Source: Gordius sp. MW1
Taxonomy: Eukaryota > Nematomorpha > Gordioida > Gordea > Gordiidae
Assembly (NCBI GenBank): GCA_964036665.1
Contig: OZ038527.1
Coordinates: forward strand, 19,490,221 to 19,554,220
Direction: 5' to 3'
Length of the DNA: 64,000 nt
The stretch's first letter is position 1, and every line of letters begins with the position of its first letter. This document shows, piece after piece, positions 1-11,755 of this stretch. Position numbers and translations under genes: made by a program. Below the pieces are notes generated by a model. It was not told the origin of the DNA, made no database searches, and saw only the letters and a program-made list of their open reading frames with translations.

Positions 1-451
1 AGCAATTTAAAATTTGCTGCCTTTCGCTAGTACATATTTGTGTGAAAGAGGCTTCTCAACTATGGTGGATATAAAAACTAAAAAACGCAATCAATTGCGA
101 CTAGATTCCTGCATGAGGATAGCATTACAATCAATTGAACCAAGAATTAACAAATTGGCTGAAGATGTTCAGCAGCAGAAATCTCATTAAATATATTTCC
201 GAATGTATATATTTTTTATTTTAAACATTGTTTTTATGTTTAATTATGAAGTTTTTATGTTATTATTATTTATAATGAAATAATAAAGTTGTGTTTTATG
301 TTTATTATATAATAAAATGAAAAAATAATAGAAAATCAATATATTATAGATAATGTAACAAATATAAATTATTATGCAAAAAAATGGGGGGCCGCAAACA
401 AATTATAAAATATTTGGGGGGTCGCGTGTATAAAAAGGTTAAGAACCACTG
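1..451 (+). mobile_element. 3' end of a hAT DNA transposon, cut by the window edge
   Basis: The last part of a hAT transposase (see next entry) is followed by AT-rich sequence and then by the terminal motif AAGGTTAAGAACCACTG, ending at 451. This is the inverse of a typical hAT terminus (CAGTGGTTCTTAACC). G-rich subterminal motifs at 385-425 (ggggggccgc, ggggggtcgc) fit the same group. The 5' end and the first target-site copy lie outside the window, so the 8-bp duplication cannot be confirmed. Confidence 0.7.
20..190 (+). pseudogene. hAT transposase C-terminus (ZBED5/FAM200-like), fragment
   Basis: The reading frame from 20 to the stop at 188-190 encodes 56 residues including STYLCERGFSTM and RNQLRLDSCMRIAL. 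This is the dimerisation tail of ZBED5/FAM200-type hAT transposases, where the motif is normally TYLCEQAFS..KSK.RNRL. An in-frame stop at 8-10, and continuation of the family sequence in another frame upstream (SNLKFA), point to a frameshift. The copy is therefore probably dead. Residue calls are direct; the subfamily is from recognition. Confidence 0.7.
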
Positions 452-1047
452 CTTTAGAGTATTACCTGCTTATTGTTGTAATATAAGTCATAACATTTTA
501 TGGAATCCTGCAAAGTCTAGATTCTACAACTTTAACTACCTTATAGAATACTGTTAAACCCTTGATTTTAATTAATTTAAACCCTTTAAATTATTCATCA
601 CAAGTGAGTTTTGCAAAACAAATACTTTTTTAAAGAGGCACTCTAAATTTTTTTCCATTGGTTTAACCAGTGTTTTTGAGGTTAATGCACCTTGGTTGCC
701 ATTGTTTATTATTACCATTCTGTATATCCTCGTAATTAATTATCCATTTTATCGTGCCTCTCTTAAATGTTTTTATATTTGTTTCAATGTATTGAGCTAA
801 TTAAATATGCCTTAGGGTTATTATTTAAACAATCCTTAATATCGTTCAAAAAATTGTTTTTTAATGTCCCTTACTAGATTTCCCAAGATCAACCGCATTC
901 GACTCTAACTTTGCTCGTATCGTAAATTATAGGAGTCTCTAATGGTTTATTTTGGCCTGCCTTGCCTAATCCCCATTCCACCACGTTTTCTCTCCTGTCT
1001 CATTAGATATTACATTCCTTTACTCGTTATCACCCATTACCTTTTAG
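452..1047. other. No gene recognised; probable intron upstream of the GRWD1 exon
   Basis: This stretch is AT-rich and I see no exon of GRWD1 or any other gene in it. The pyrimidine-rich run ending at 1047 (cattaccttttag) is a good splice acceptor for the exon that follows, so at least the right part is likely intronic. Confidence 0.4.
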
Positions 1048-1371
1048 GAGGGCAAACCGATGGCGTTATTTAAGCATCACACGGCCCCGATCACGTCTGT
1101 CGAATGGAATCCCAACGATAGTTCCGTTTTTGCCGCTTGCGGAGCTGATGATCAACTCACTATTTGGGATCTTTCCCTCGAACGGGATTATGAATCGCAG
1201 GAAGCGCTCAAAGAAAACGAAGCCATAGAAAACGAGATACCGCCCTACATCCTGTTCGTCCATAAAGGCCAAAACGATATCAAAGAATTGCATTGGCATC
1301 CCCAAATACCTGGACTCATCATAGATACGGCCTTCACTGGTTTCAACATTATCAAGACCATCAACGTCTAA
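1048..1371 (+). CDS. GRWD1: Glutamate-rich WD repeat-containing protein 1, last coding exon
   Basis: The exon encodes the C-terminal 107 residues of GRWD1, a WD40-propeller histone-binding protein that acts in the nucleolus in ribosome assembly and chromatin. The sequence shows HHTAPITSVEWNPNDSSVFA, then CGADDQLTIWDLSLERD (a WD repeat), an acidic spacer, then LFVHKGQNDIKELHWHPQ and a final GF..IKTINV. These match the ends of animal GRWD1 proteins closely. The exon opens after the acceptor ccttttag at 1040-1047; the four codons before the ATG at 1060 (E-G-K-P) are also in family register, so 1060 is not the start. The rest of the gene must lie to the left of the window. Base composition is clearly richer in G+C than the flanks, as expected of constrained coding sequence. 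Confidence 0.85.
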   Translation, partial: EGKPMALFKHHTAPITSVEWNPNDSSVFAACGADDQLTIWDLSLERDYESQEALKENEAIENEIPPYILFVHKGQNDIKELHWHPQIPGLIIDTAFTGFNIIKTINV

Positions 1372-2060
1372 CATCGCGTTTTAACCTTGTACATATGCTG
1401 TTTATTTTGCGTTCGCTTCGTTTTTTTCTTGTTTTTACCCCTTTTGGGACCTTTTCGTCGATATGAATGATATATACTGGATGTGTGGGTTGTTGTACGT
1501 TGTTTGAATGACGAATTATTAATAATGAGTGATCGCGTGTTATTAATGATTTTGGTAGCTTCAAAATTTTATTAAATGAGACTTTAAAAAATTGTATAGT
1601 CCCTTTAAACACTTGATCTTTCCCTACAATTTAAATAATTTTCTAAAACTTATTCTAATTTGCTATAAAATATATTGCTTTGTTGACGGATAGAGCGTTT
1701 AAATAATAATACTAATTTTTTAAGGTTAAAAAAGTTTTGATCACATTTGTTTTTACTCCTGTGTTGTACTTTTGTATTGGTTGTTCAAATTTGTTTCGAG
1801 CAGGCGAGCTAGTGAAACCCTTTTTTCCATTTGCCATTTGGCTAGGATGATACATATAGAAAACCTTACTAGCTTTTAATTGAATAATATAACTTTAACA
1901 GTTATTGATTATTAAGAAATCATGTACTATAAAAAGTTGATCAACGGACGTTTAATATTATGTTGTCTACCCATGTAATTGTAACGGCCTTTGCTCTCTC
2001 TCGCTTGCTATAAAACATTTAATCGCCTGCGTTGTATAATTTATTTCAAGGTGAATGTTT
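1372..2060. other. 3' flank of GRWD1; no further gene seen
   Basis: The sequence becomes AT-rich directly after the stop. The first part is presumably the 3' UTR. I recognise no coding exon, RNA gene or transposon end in this stretch. Confidence 0.4.
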
Positions 2061-2276
2061 GGGACCGGGTCAAAATAGCAGAAAAAAACAGCCAAATTGG
2101 TGAGAACTGGGCAGTCAAGATTGGTCAGGAGGGTTAGGGTTAGTGTTTTAGGTTAGGGTTAGGGTTAGATGCACATCAAATTCCCTCCCCTTTGAGATTT
2201 AATTCTAATATATTGATTATCTAAATCTCATATTTTTCTGCTATTTTTTCATCATTCTGCTATTTTGACCCCGATT
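2061..2276. mobile_element. Short non-autonomous element with inverted ends and internal TTAGGG repeats
   Basis: The ends carry an inverted repeat, GGTCAAAATAGCAGAA on the left (2068 on) and its reverse complement TTCTGCTATTTTGACC on the right (to about 2270). A second half-copy (CTGCTATTTTT) lies just inside the right end. Flanks gaatgttt and gaatggtt may be a slightly diverged 8-bp target duplication. At 2131-2170 the interior has several tandem TTAGGG-like units. No coding capacity; superfamily uncertain (hAT-like if the 8-bp duplication is real). Confidence 0.5.
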
Positions 2277-2291
2277 CGAATGGTTATTTGT

Positions 2292-2630
2292 TTAAAATTC
2301 GGAGATATCAAATAAATACATGGAAAATATAAAACGAAATGGTGTGGCCAATACTCCGTAAACGGTGAAATTGTATTGGGTATAGACATTCCAAGGGTAT
2401 GGGATGTTTTGACGGCGGATATCTAAGTTATTAAAAAAGGCTAAAGCCTGTTTACCATAAGTGCACGAAGCGATGAGAATTTGTACGTCATCTTCATGAC
2501 AACAAGGCTTTATAATAAGTTTAACTCTAAAGGTGGCAAAATTTTTGACCCTTAAAATAACGTTACCCTTCAAAATAATGATCAAGAAGGAGTTTAAATA
2601 TTTTTTCAATATGTGAAATCCGATATACAT
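2292..2630 (-). CDS. Hypothetical 112-residue open frame
   Basis: An ATG-initiated frame of 112 codons with a mixed amino-acid composition, including the stretch VKLIIKPCCHEDDVQILIAS and several aromatic residues near the C-terminus. I do not recognise a domain. There is no clear splice signal or poly(A) signal to tie it to a gene. It is longer than most chance frames in this AT-rich DNA, which is the only reason to list it; a chance frame or an exon of an unknown gene are both possible. Confidence 0.2.
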   Translation of the reverse strand: MYIGFHILKKYLNSFLIIILKGNVILRVKNFATFRVKLIIKPCCHEDDVQILIASCTYGKQALAFFNNLDIRRQNIPYPWNVYTQYNFTVYGVLATPFRFIFSMYLFDISEF

Positions 2631-2978
2631 GTCGATCGTTTTTAATTTTTCATAAAACTTACTACTCCGACGTTTTTATTAACTTTAGCAGTGACAAAAT
2701 AATTGGATTATAATCTCGACAATTCGAAGTTATAAAATTATATTTTAAGTCAGTATAACTAGAGATTTTACACAATCCGTCTGGAAAAATCCCATGATTC
2801 AAAGGGAGCACAAGGACGGAATAATAGTATTAGCAAATGTAATAATTACTATCAGTAATATCCAGTTATAACATCGTCTTAGTTTGTAGACGTTAACAGT
2901 GGCGTAGCTAGCCTTTTTAATTTTTTTTTTTGGGGGGGGGGCGAGCTTTGATTTCACACAAGTGGGAATGGGTCAAAC

Positions 2979-3112
2979 CATAGGCGTAGGTAGGGGGGGG
3001 ACAAAAAAATGTCAATACAAAAACCCTTTAAAATTATGTTTGCCCCCCCCCCAATTGAACTTAAAACATTTTCCCACCCCCCCCCCCCCAATCCAAAACC
3101 TGAATACGCCAG
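2979..3112. mobile_element. MITE, GGCGTAGCC-end family, copy 1
   Basis: The element opens with CATAGGCGTAGG and closes with ATACGCCAG, with a G run and two long C runs inside. It is flanked on both sides by the 10-bp direct repeat TGGGTCAAAC (2969-2978 and 3113-3122). A further partial copy of the same end (gtggcgtagctag) begins near 2900. Confidence 0.75.
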
Positions 3113-3122
3113 TGGGTCAAAC

Positions 3123-3541
3123 GCAATTGAAAATTTTTCCTTATAAATAGTGGACAAACTTAAAATTTCACTACTACTTTGTGTATTTTTTCTAATATAA
3201 GTTTAAGAAAACTTTTAATCAGGGGGGGGACGAGGCATAGAATTGTAACACCATAAATTTTAAGCGGTAAATCTATTTTTAGCTGTGTTTTAAGTTAACC
3301 TTAATTTGGTTAAATCTAGATATTACTCTGTTTTAAATTAAATACATTACACCATATTAGTCAAAAAGTATGATTATGAAAAAAATTTATTTTCACAATA
3401 ATACAATAGTTGATTGCTTTGCGCTTACGATAAATTTTATTTATGCTATGTTATCATCTTGAAGCAATATATATAGGTAACACCTCCGATAATTGCCGTA
3501 AAGAATTTAAGGGTTGTATTTATGTACTATCAATCCATTAT
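3123..3541. other. No gene recognised
   Basis: AT-rich sequence between the MITE and the large palindrome; I see no coding exon, RNA gene or repeat of note. Confidence 0.4.
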
Positions 3542-4553
3542 AATTTATAAAGTTAGTTTCCAATAATGGTAGTTTAGGATTGATAAAATGCGAGGGTGGA
3601 AATGGGTTTAGATATTTCGGTCGTCCAGCGACCATTATCAATAAAAAAAAAAAAAAGAGAAAAAAAAAAGAGAGAAAAAAAAAAAGGTAACATACAAGTG
3701 ATGTGAATTACCAATGAACGAGAAGGTGTCGACAAGTTTTAATTTATAAACAAAAATAATGAAATCTAGTTGAAATAGGAGGGTGAATAATAGCGAACAC
3801 CGGTTGGAACAAGAGAGTTAACACTTATGAAATAGTGGGATAAACAAATTTAAGATAAAGATGGGGTAAACAACTTTAAGATAAAGGATAAGGTAAAATA
3901 CAAAAGGGGATTATAAAAATGAAGCAATAGCAACTATAAGAATAGTGTAAAGGATGGCAATTACAAAATAAGGCGGTTACGAAACAATAGGGGAAAGACA
4001 AAAGGGTAATAGGGTGTGTATAGTGATAACAGGTAGTTATAGAGGAATTCCTCTATAACTACCTGTTATCACTATACACACCCTATTACCCTTTTGTCTT
4101 TCCCCTATTGTTTCGTAACCGCCTTATTTTGTAATTGCCATCCTTTACACTATTCTTATAGTTGCTATTGCTTCATTTTTATAATCCCCTTTTGTATTTT
4201 ACCTTATCCTTTATCTTAAAGTTGTTTACCCCATCTTTATCTTAAATTTGTTTATCCCACTATTTCATAAGTGTTAACTCTCTTGTTCCAACCGGTGTTC
4301 GCTATTATTCACCCTCCTATTTCAACTAGATTTCATTATTTTTGTTTATAAATTAAAACTTGTCGACACCTTCTCGTTCATTGGTAATTCACATCACTTG
4401 TATGTTACCTTTTTTTTTTTTCTCTCTTTTTTTTTTCTCTTTTTTTTTTTTTATTGATAATGGTCGCTGGACGACCGAAATATCTAAACCCATTTCCACC
4501 CTCGCATTTTATCAATCCTAAACTACCATTATTGGAAACTAACTTTATAAATT
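3542..4553. repeat. Perfect 1,012-bp palindrome (506-bp arms, no spacer)
   Basis: The axis falls between 4047 and 4048, inside GAATTC. Left-arm position x pairs with 8095-x out to 3542/4553. The A-rich tract at 3641-3685 and its T-rich partner at 4410-4452 have identical run lengths, and I found no mismatch in the parts compared. The arms contain no recognisable gene or transposon end. Perfect symmetry including homopolymers implies a very recent inverted duplication or an assembly or library artefact. Confidence 0.95.
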
Positions 4554-4633
4554 TAAGGGTTAATCTCCTATCTAATTATCAACACATAAATGCACATCAA
4601 CATAACTTATTTATGTATTGTTTTCGTCTATCC

Positions 4634-4807
4634 ATGGCAATGCAATTAATGATATATATTTTTATAATTTACCTAAATATTCTTGGAACGGTAGCTTATA
4701 CAATTTCCAATGAACTAAGTATGTATACAGATAACAATTTACTGATAAAAATTAGCTATTTTCAAACAGATTTAGTAGTTGAAGATCGTTACATAATTTT
4801 CACGTAG
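4634..4807 (+). CDS. Hypothetical small protein with a signal-peptide-like N-terminus
   Basis: From the ATG at 4634 the frame encodes 57 residues. Residues about 4-24 form a hydrophobic stretch (LMIYIFIIYLNILGTVA) followed by a possible signal-peptidase site (TVA/YT), then a short polar tail ending in EDRYIIFT. The frame can be extended upstream into the palindrome arm, but that part is low-complexity and unlikely to be coding. The product could be a small secreted protein, a first exon, or chance. No homologue recognised. Confidence 0.2.
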   Translation: MAMQLMIYIFIIYLNILGTVAYTISNELSMYTDNNLLIKISYFQTDLVVEDRYIIFT

Positions 4808-5423
4808 ATAATTGCATAATTTTTTTTTTAAATAGATAAATAAGTTAATAGAATTAACAATAAGATTTGTATTCCAATACATTAATTTTAATAAATTATG
4901 ATTCTTATTTTGCTTTCTTTTTGAGCACTTTCATTTTTAATTCATTCTGTAAGATGGTTTTAGTATGAAGCAATAACTTTACAACTTTGATTGACTTGAA
5001 ATTTTAAAGATTCTTTTTTTGTATAAAATTTGATTTATGTCGATTTGGGAATATTGTTATTAATCTAATTTTAAAAATGCAAATTTATTATAGGTCTCAA
5101 GAAATTGGAGATCTATGCAATCGTAAAATTAAGTTTGCAAGAAGATCCAAAAAATTTTGGATAGCGCATGGGATCTATAAAGTCCATAGCAATTAAAACT
5201 AACTAATTTCAAATTGCTTGCTTTGAATTAATTAAAATTTGAATAGTCTACCTAAAAAAGTTTTATCTTTAAATAATATTATTTGACGAACACATTTCGG
5301 GGAATTAAAGGGCGTTATCATAATTACTATAATATTTAATTAAAGGGCACTATTTTGTATAATTTGTAATTTTAAAAGGCGCTTATCTCTCAATCTCACT
5401 GGCTTCTTCAAGCTAGCTGTAGC
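4808..5423. other. No gene recognised
   Basis: AT-rich sequence with no supported exon. It ends with the 8-bp repeat GCTGTAGC that flanks the next element. Confidence 0.4.
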
Positions 5424-6494
5424 TAGAGACCTGCAAAATCAATTTTTTTAAGGCCCGGCCCGGGCCCGGAATTAAAATGGGGAAATAGGCCCGGCCCGGA
5501 ATTTTGGTTATTTCAGAAACTTAATCAAACTGAATTTTAATAAAAATTTAAAACGCACATAAAAAAATTATAAAGGGATAAAAATCTATTTTGATGCAAA
5601 AAACACAGGCATCAAAAATTTCCGTGTTTTAGATTTGTTCTCCGCTCTTCATAAATGCGGCCAGCTGACGAAAAACACCTCTCACTCGAGGCCAAATCAG
5701 GTGTCGAAAAATCTTACAAACAAGAGGGCTAAGCGCTGGAAATGACCACTGTGGTCTTTCGACCAATCCGATAATTTTTTTTTCTCATTGATCTTTAACT
5801 TTGTGTTGGTGTCAACTTCATTTTCCTCTACCTCTTTCTTCATAGAAAATGTTTCATGCCATATTTATTCAACAAAATTGGGCTATTGAGGATATGAGAT
5901 CTTTTTTGATTTTTGCAGGATTTGTAAGTTTTATTAAAAGTGGCTTGCATAGGAAATTGTCCAATTTTTATTTTCTTGGACTTCTTTACAGCATTTATGT
6001 TTTTTGAGATGGGTGTTCCATATTAAGCATTATCAAAACTAACATAAATATTGCCTGATGAGCAGGAATTATAGGATAACACATTCCTGCAAATCTTACA
6101 AAAAACAAAATTTATTTTCTTATAATCTTTTCCATACTTCACTCTTTTCTCTAAGATTTTCTTTTTTATAAATTCTTTTTGAATATTTTCAGCTATTAGC
6201 AGTAGATTTTTTTGTTCCCTACTTAATTGTTTGTATATTAGAATAAGCGCGAAATGAATAAATAAGTGTTTAACAGATTCAATAACTTGTAATTATTTTT
6301 TGAAATACTATAGATTGTTTTAAACAGAAAGACTACTTAGACGCTTCTAAATTATTCCGGGCCGGGCCTATAATTTATAAATTAGGCCCGGCCCGGCCCG
6401 GCCCGGAATTTTAAAGCCTAAAAATTTAAGGCCCGGGCCCGGCCGGGCCCGGGCTTTTCCGGGCCGGGCCTCGGGCCGCCCGTGCAGGTCTCTA
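5424..6494. mobile_element. hAT-type DNA transposon, decayed (1,071 bp)
   Basis: Terminal inverted repeats TAGAGACCTGCA...TGCAGGTCTCTA are flanked by a perfect 8-bp duplication GCTGTAGC (5416-5423 and 6495-6502), the hallmark of hAT elements. Just inside both ends are clusters of GGCCCGG/CCGGGCC motifs. On the minus strand, about 5630-5770, broken frames resemble a hAT C-terminal region (FPALSPLVCKIF, then RGVFRQLAAFMKS), with shifts between them. The copy cannot encode an intact transposase. Confidence 0.8.
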
Positions 6495-6550
6495 GCTGTA
6501 GCACGCTTGAATTTATTAATTGTAAGTATTTATTATGTAAGTCGATGTCC

Positions 6551-6703
6551 ATGGGCCTAGCCAGTGGGTGGCAGGAAGGAACGGCTGCCCCCCTCTAAAT
6601 TCTAAATTTAATATAATTATGACTTAAATTTAGAAAAATTATCATTTTGCCCCTCCCTTAATCATTATTGCCCCCCCCCAAATCAAATCTTGGCTAAGCC
6701 CAT
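6551..6703. mobile_element. MITE, GGCGTAGCC-end family, copy 2
   Basis: Begins ATGGGCCTAGCC and ends GGCTAAGCCCAT, with the family's inner C-rich blocks. A perfect 10-bp duplication GTCGATGTCC flanks it (6541-6550 and 6704-6713). Confidence 0.8.
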
Positions 6704-7164
6704 GTCGATGTCCTTTGATAGAATGAATCTTTATAATTATGTTGTTTTTCTTAAATAATATTAATCGAAAACATACTATTTGCAAATGTAAAATGTGTAG
6801 GGTCTATAGGAATCCGATCCACCTATTCAACGGAGAGATAATAAATTAAGAGCAAAAAATAAAGTTCTGGGGGTTATAATGCATTTAACTTACAGGGCGG
6901 TGCTTTAAAGCAATTAATAGCAACTGAGAATTCCCACCTGGGTAGGGCAATAATAATATAATTCTCTTGTATCATTGAAAGCCTTTTTTAACTAGTGCTT
7001 TAATTTTCTATATTAATCTCAAAATAACGTGATATTGTTCAAATCAAATCTTTTAAATATATTTATTAATTCATTCTGTTTTACCAAAACAAGTTCTAAA
7101 TATAACGGCGAAGAATAATAGTAAAGAAAGTGACAATCTACTTTTACCTACCCCTATAAGTGTA

Positions 7165-7446
7165 ATGGACCATGGTGCTTTAGACTGTTCAGGACCACTA
7201 CCAGGGAATTTATTTTTTCTCCCGAGTATAAACGATCAACAAAAGCAATCAATGACGAAAACATTGATATCCACAAATATCAAATGCAATCCATGTTCCT
7301 ATGTTCCCTCTTGTTTTTCTAGTAATGTTACTCACGTAGTTTGTTTGAAATACGATTGTTACGGTTATTGTGTACCCTTTTATATAGATGCGTCAAGTGC
7401 ACAATTTATAACCTGCTTTCCGACCTCGAAAAAGGCAGAGTTATGA
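7165..7446 (+). CDS. Hypothetical cysteine-rich 93-residue open frame
   Basis: An ATG-started frame of 93 codons with eight or more cysteines in its middle (for example KCNPCSYVPSCF and KYDCYGYCVPF). I recognise no known domain and see no signal peptide at its start. It may be an exon of a cysteine-rich protein or a chance frame. No supporting splice sites or poly(A) signal were identified. Confidence 0.2.
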   Translation: MDHGALDCSGPLPGNLFFLPSINDQQKQSMTKTLISTNIKCNPCSYVPSCFSSNVTHVVCLKYDCYGYCVPFYIDASSAQFITCFPTSKKAEL

Positions 7447-8756
7447 AAATTTGGGTATAACTGCATTCTCTAATATTATAAGGAGATACCTATGGATATA
7501 TATAAATGTTATTTTATCAACTATACTATGGGGATTTAATTGATTTTTATACTATTAATCGACACTTACCTAAATGATAATATACACGTTATTTTTCAAT
7601 TCTATAATAAATTTCGTCATGTGCATTCTCAACAAATTTTGCTTGGACAAAAAATGCCCAAAATGGGTGAAAACTACTGGAGTAAATTATGTGAGTTCGA
7701 TTAAAAAAAAATAAAATAATATCTTGTAAAATATTTTTAATTTCGAATTTTTTACAAATTCAAGTGTAACTTTAAAATTGGTTGACTTTTCCATTGTTGT
7801 AGAGTTATATAAGCAAACCCTATCGGAAAAACTCTTACACGTTTTCGTTAGATTAGCTGTTTAAGTAAAAGGAAAATTTTGAATTAGAGCCATATTTTAT
7901 AACTATTGTAGATGAATAAAACATTTCAGGCCTGAAATGAAAGGAACACCTAAATTTTTTTAAAAATATCATATATTTTGTAATATCTTACTTATTTATG
8001 GAATCAAAACCTTTTTTCTTTACCTCTCCTTTTCGAACAAAACGGCACAGCGCAAAACGCCATTATGTGATATAGGACGGTAGTGTTCATCAAAATGGAG
8101 GCAAATTTCACACACAATTTGCCATATGGGACATATGAAATGGCCAGTCTATGTAGTCTATAGTAAAGTCTCGGTCTCGAAAGAAAATCTCGTCTCGCCT
8201 TGGGTGCCATTATGAAAATATAGATCTCGTCTTGGGCTAGAAAAATATCGATCATGTCTCGACGCTTGACCTGTTTCTACTTTTAAAATTTGTCATACTA
8301 TCTGAATTTTTCTCTTACTTTATAAATGGAAATAATTTCCACAAATAACTTAAAATGGCAAAAAAAATTTATTTAAAAACATCTTTTATTTATTTGAATT
8401 ATCTGGAACACTTAGTTAGCATTGAGAAAAGAAAGTATAGTCATTAAGCGCTTGGGTTTTGGCCCTCTACAATAACCGTTAGCAGTTCCTTCCAAGTTAT
8501 GGCTTGTTCATTATATTGTTATAGAGGCCTGAAAAGTTTAAGTGGGTACTTTTTATAATTATTTATAACATAAGTAATTAGTTGCACACATTACAACATA
8601 ATATACCAATTGGAATAGGAACATAAGATTTTCCGATTTCAATAAATTGCACATATTATTTTATAAATTTTCATAAAAGAATATTTTATTATAATTTAAT
8701 ACCCCATATTATCTCCCAAAATTTACACTTGATCCACTTTTTAATTTAGTCATAAG
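7447..8756. other. Intergenic; contains one copy of a dispersed repeat
   Basis: No gene seen. At about 8090-8165 there is a sequence starting AAAATGGAGGCAAATTT and running to CTATGTAGTCTATAG; a diverged copy lies at about 56095-56165. Between 8160 and 8270 there are repeated TCTCGTCTCG-like motifs also present near 27360 and 39070. These look like remnants of non-autonomous transposons. Confidence 0.4.
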
Positions 8757-8835
8757 ATTTAACGAAAATCGGCTAAGGTGGTATGGGCATATACTAAGAA
8801 GGGACACGGATGACGTAAATCGAACTCCTAATAGG
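8757..8835 (+). pseudogene. Non-LTR retrotransposon ORF2 C-terminus, left half
   Basis: The plus frame reads NRLRWYGHILRRDTDDVNRT, the conserved post-RT motif of many animal non-LTR retrotransposon proteins (usually RLRWYGHVxRRxED). Coding similarity stops at about 8835, where mitochondrial sequence begins. The continuation of the same protein resumes at about 26200, so this ORF was split by the mitochondrial insertion. Confidence 0.8.
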
Positions 8836-8861
8836 AGGTGTTGTGATAATGTTGTTCTTAC

Positions 8862-9634
8862 ACTTTCAAAGAAGATACCTACTCTGAATCACAACAGAAC
8901 CATCAAAACAGAAAACATTATAATAGCTAAATATTCCGCTATAAAGATTACAGCAAAGTATCCTGAATAGTACGCTGTATTAAAACCGGATACCAGCTCT
9001 GATTCCCCCTCTATTAGATCATACGGCGTACGGTTAGTTTCTGCTAATCTACAAATCAAGAAACTAATAAATATAACACTAACTACAACAACTATGGGAT
9101 AAACACATTCTTCAAATCAAAGTCTAAGAACAACATTCTCACAACACCTATAGCTATAAGTAAAATAACAAAAGAGACAGCTAACTCATATGAAACAGCT
9201 TGAGGTACTGCTCGTATGGCTCCTAATATTGAATACTTTCTATTAGAAGTTCAACCAGACAAGATCAAAACATAAACCCCCAGCCCTATCAAGCCAAGCA
9301 GAGCTACTAACATAATTTCCGCTTCTTGAGCGAAAGATGCTTGGCTCAGTACAAATTCGAAAAGGACCAAATAAAGTACTAGTGATAGGGCTGGGGCAGC
9401 CATTCATGCATGCCATCAAGCTGTTCTATATTTAAATGCCCCTTTGGAGAACAGCTTGATGGCATCCATGAATGGCTGCCCCAGCCCTATCACTAGTACT
9501 TTATTTGGTCCTTTTCGAATTTGTACTGAGCCAAGCATCTTTCGCTCAAGAAGCGTAAAAAACGATATTCTTACCAACAAAGATGCTTGGCTCAGTACAA
9601 ATTCGAAAAGGACGAAATCTGAAGGTGTAAACAC
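8862..9634 (-). pseudogene. nad1: Mitochondrial NADH dehydrogenase subunit 1 (NUMT copy)
   Basis: Reading from about 9634 (GTG start) downward with the invertebrate mitochondrial code gives [36 protein letters not shown], then a hydrophobic segment, then [34 protein letters not shown] and [16 protein letters not shown]. This is the normal domain order of complex I subunit ND1. The frame stays open through a 108-bp-arm inverted repeat, whose second arm encodes the 11 residues [11 protein letters not shown] that also occur near the N-terminus. The last part is truncated or scrambled at the left NUMT border. In this position the copy is a nuclear pseudogene although much of its frame is intact. 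Confidence 0.85.
9320..9555. repeat. Coding palindrome in nad1 (108-bp arms, 20-nt loop)
   Basis: Positions pair as x with 18875-x from 9320/9555 to 9427/9448 with one mismatch (9409/9466). Both arms lie in the nad1 frame: the outer arm encodes [12 protein letters not shown]...AIKLF and the inner arm encodes [21 protein letters not shown] second palindrome shares part of the same arm: 9508-9542 with 9579-9613, 35 bp, perfect, so one segment occurs three times in alternating orientation. Confidence 0.9.
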
Positions 9635-9921
9635 ACATACTAGAATCTTAACTTCTAAGCATAAACTCTGCCACTACAGATTCTTTTAAAGAGGAGCGTC
9701 TTTTAACATTTTTATTGTCGTGAAGAGGTTTACAGCCAGTAACCCCTAATACTTACTATAAACTTACTACAATACTTACTAATAATACTTACTATAATAC
9801 TTACTAATAATACTCACTATAACCTACTAATAACCCCACCCACCCATACCCCCTTTAAGGGGCAAGCCCCTTTTAACATTTTCTGTAAACCTCTTCACGA
9901 CAATAAAAATGTTAAAAGTAT
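9635..9921. repeat. Mitochondrial noncoding stretch between nad1 and cox1, with a 36-bp inverted repeat
   Basis: Inverted repeats 9700-9735 and 9883-9918 (36 bp, perfect) enclose tandem copies of an AATACTTACTATA-like unit and a C-rich tract. It lies between two divergently oriented genes, as a mitochondrial control region might. Control function is inference only. Confidence 0.6.
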
Positions 9922-11503
<1,582 letters not shown>

Positions 11504-11704
11504 TGTTGTGTTGATACTTTATATTCTTATTTCAATTGTTATTACAACTCTCATTGATTCTATTAACAACCATATATATATCGATTTGTACCCAATTGTT
11601 GGTAACCATTTTATTTTAGTTCCTGTGTCAACGTTCATGTTCTAACTAATAAATATCAATGTTTAGTTTCATTCCTGTGTCAACGTTCATGTTCTAACTT
11701 AATA
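11504..11704 (+). repeat. 5' LTR of the first gypsy element
   Basis: 201 bp, identical to the 3' copy as far as I can read. It contains a direct internal repeat of about 28 bp (TTCCTGTGTCAACGTTCATG plus a few bases) in its second half. It presumably carries promoter and poly(A) functions. Confidence 0.95.
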
Positions 11705-11705
11705 G

Positions 11706-11716
11706 TGGCGACGAGG
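11706..11716 (+). promoter_or_regulatory. Primer-binding site, tRNA-Ser(GCU)
   Basis: TGGCGACGAGG lies one base after the 5' LTR. It is complementary to the CCA-ended 3' terminus of tRNA-Ser(GCU), whose acceptor stem starts GACGAGG in animals. Confidence 0.75.
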
Positions 11717-11755
11717 AACAAGTAAATTAATTAATTGTTTGTAGGAAACATTGAA

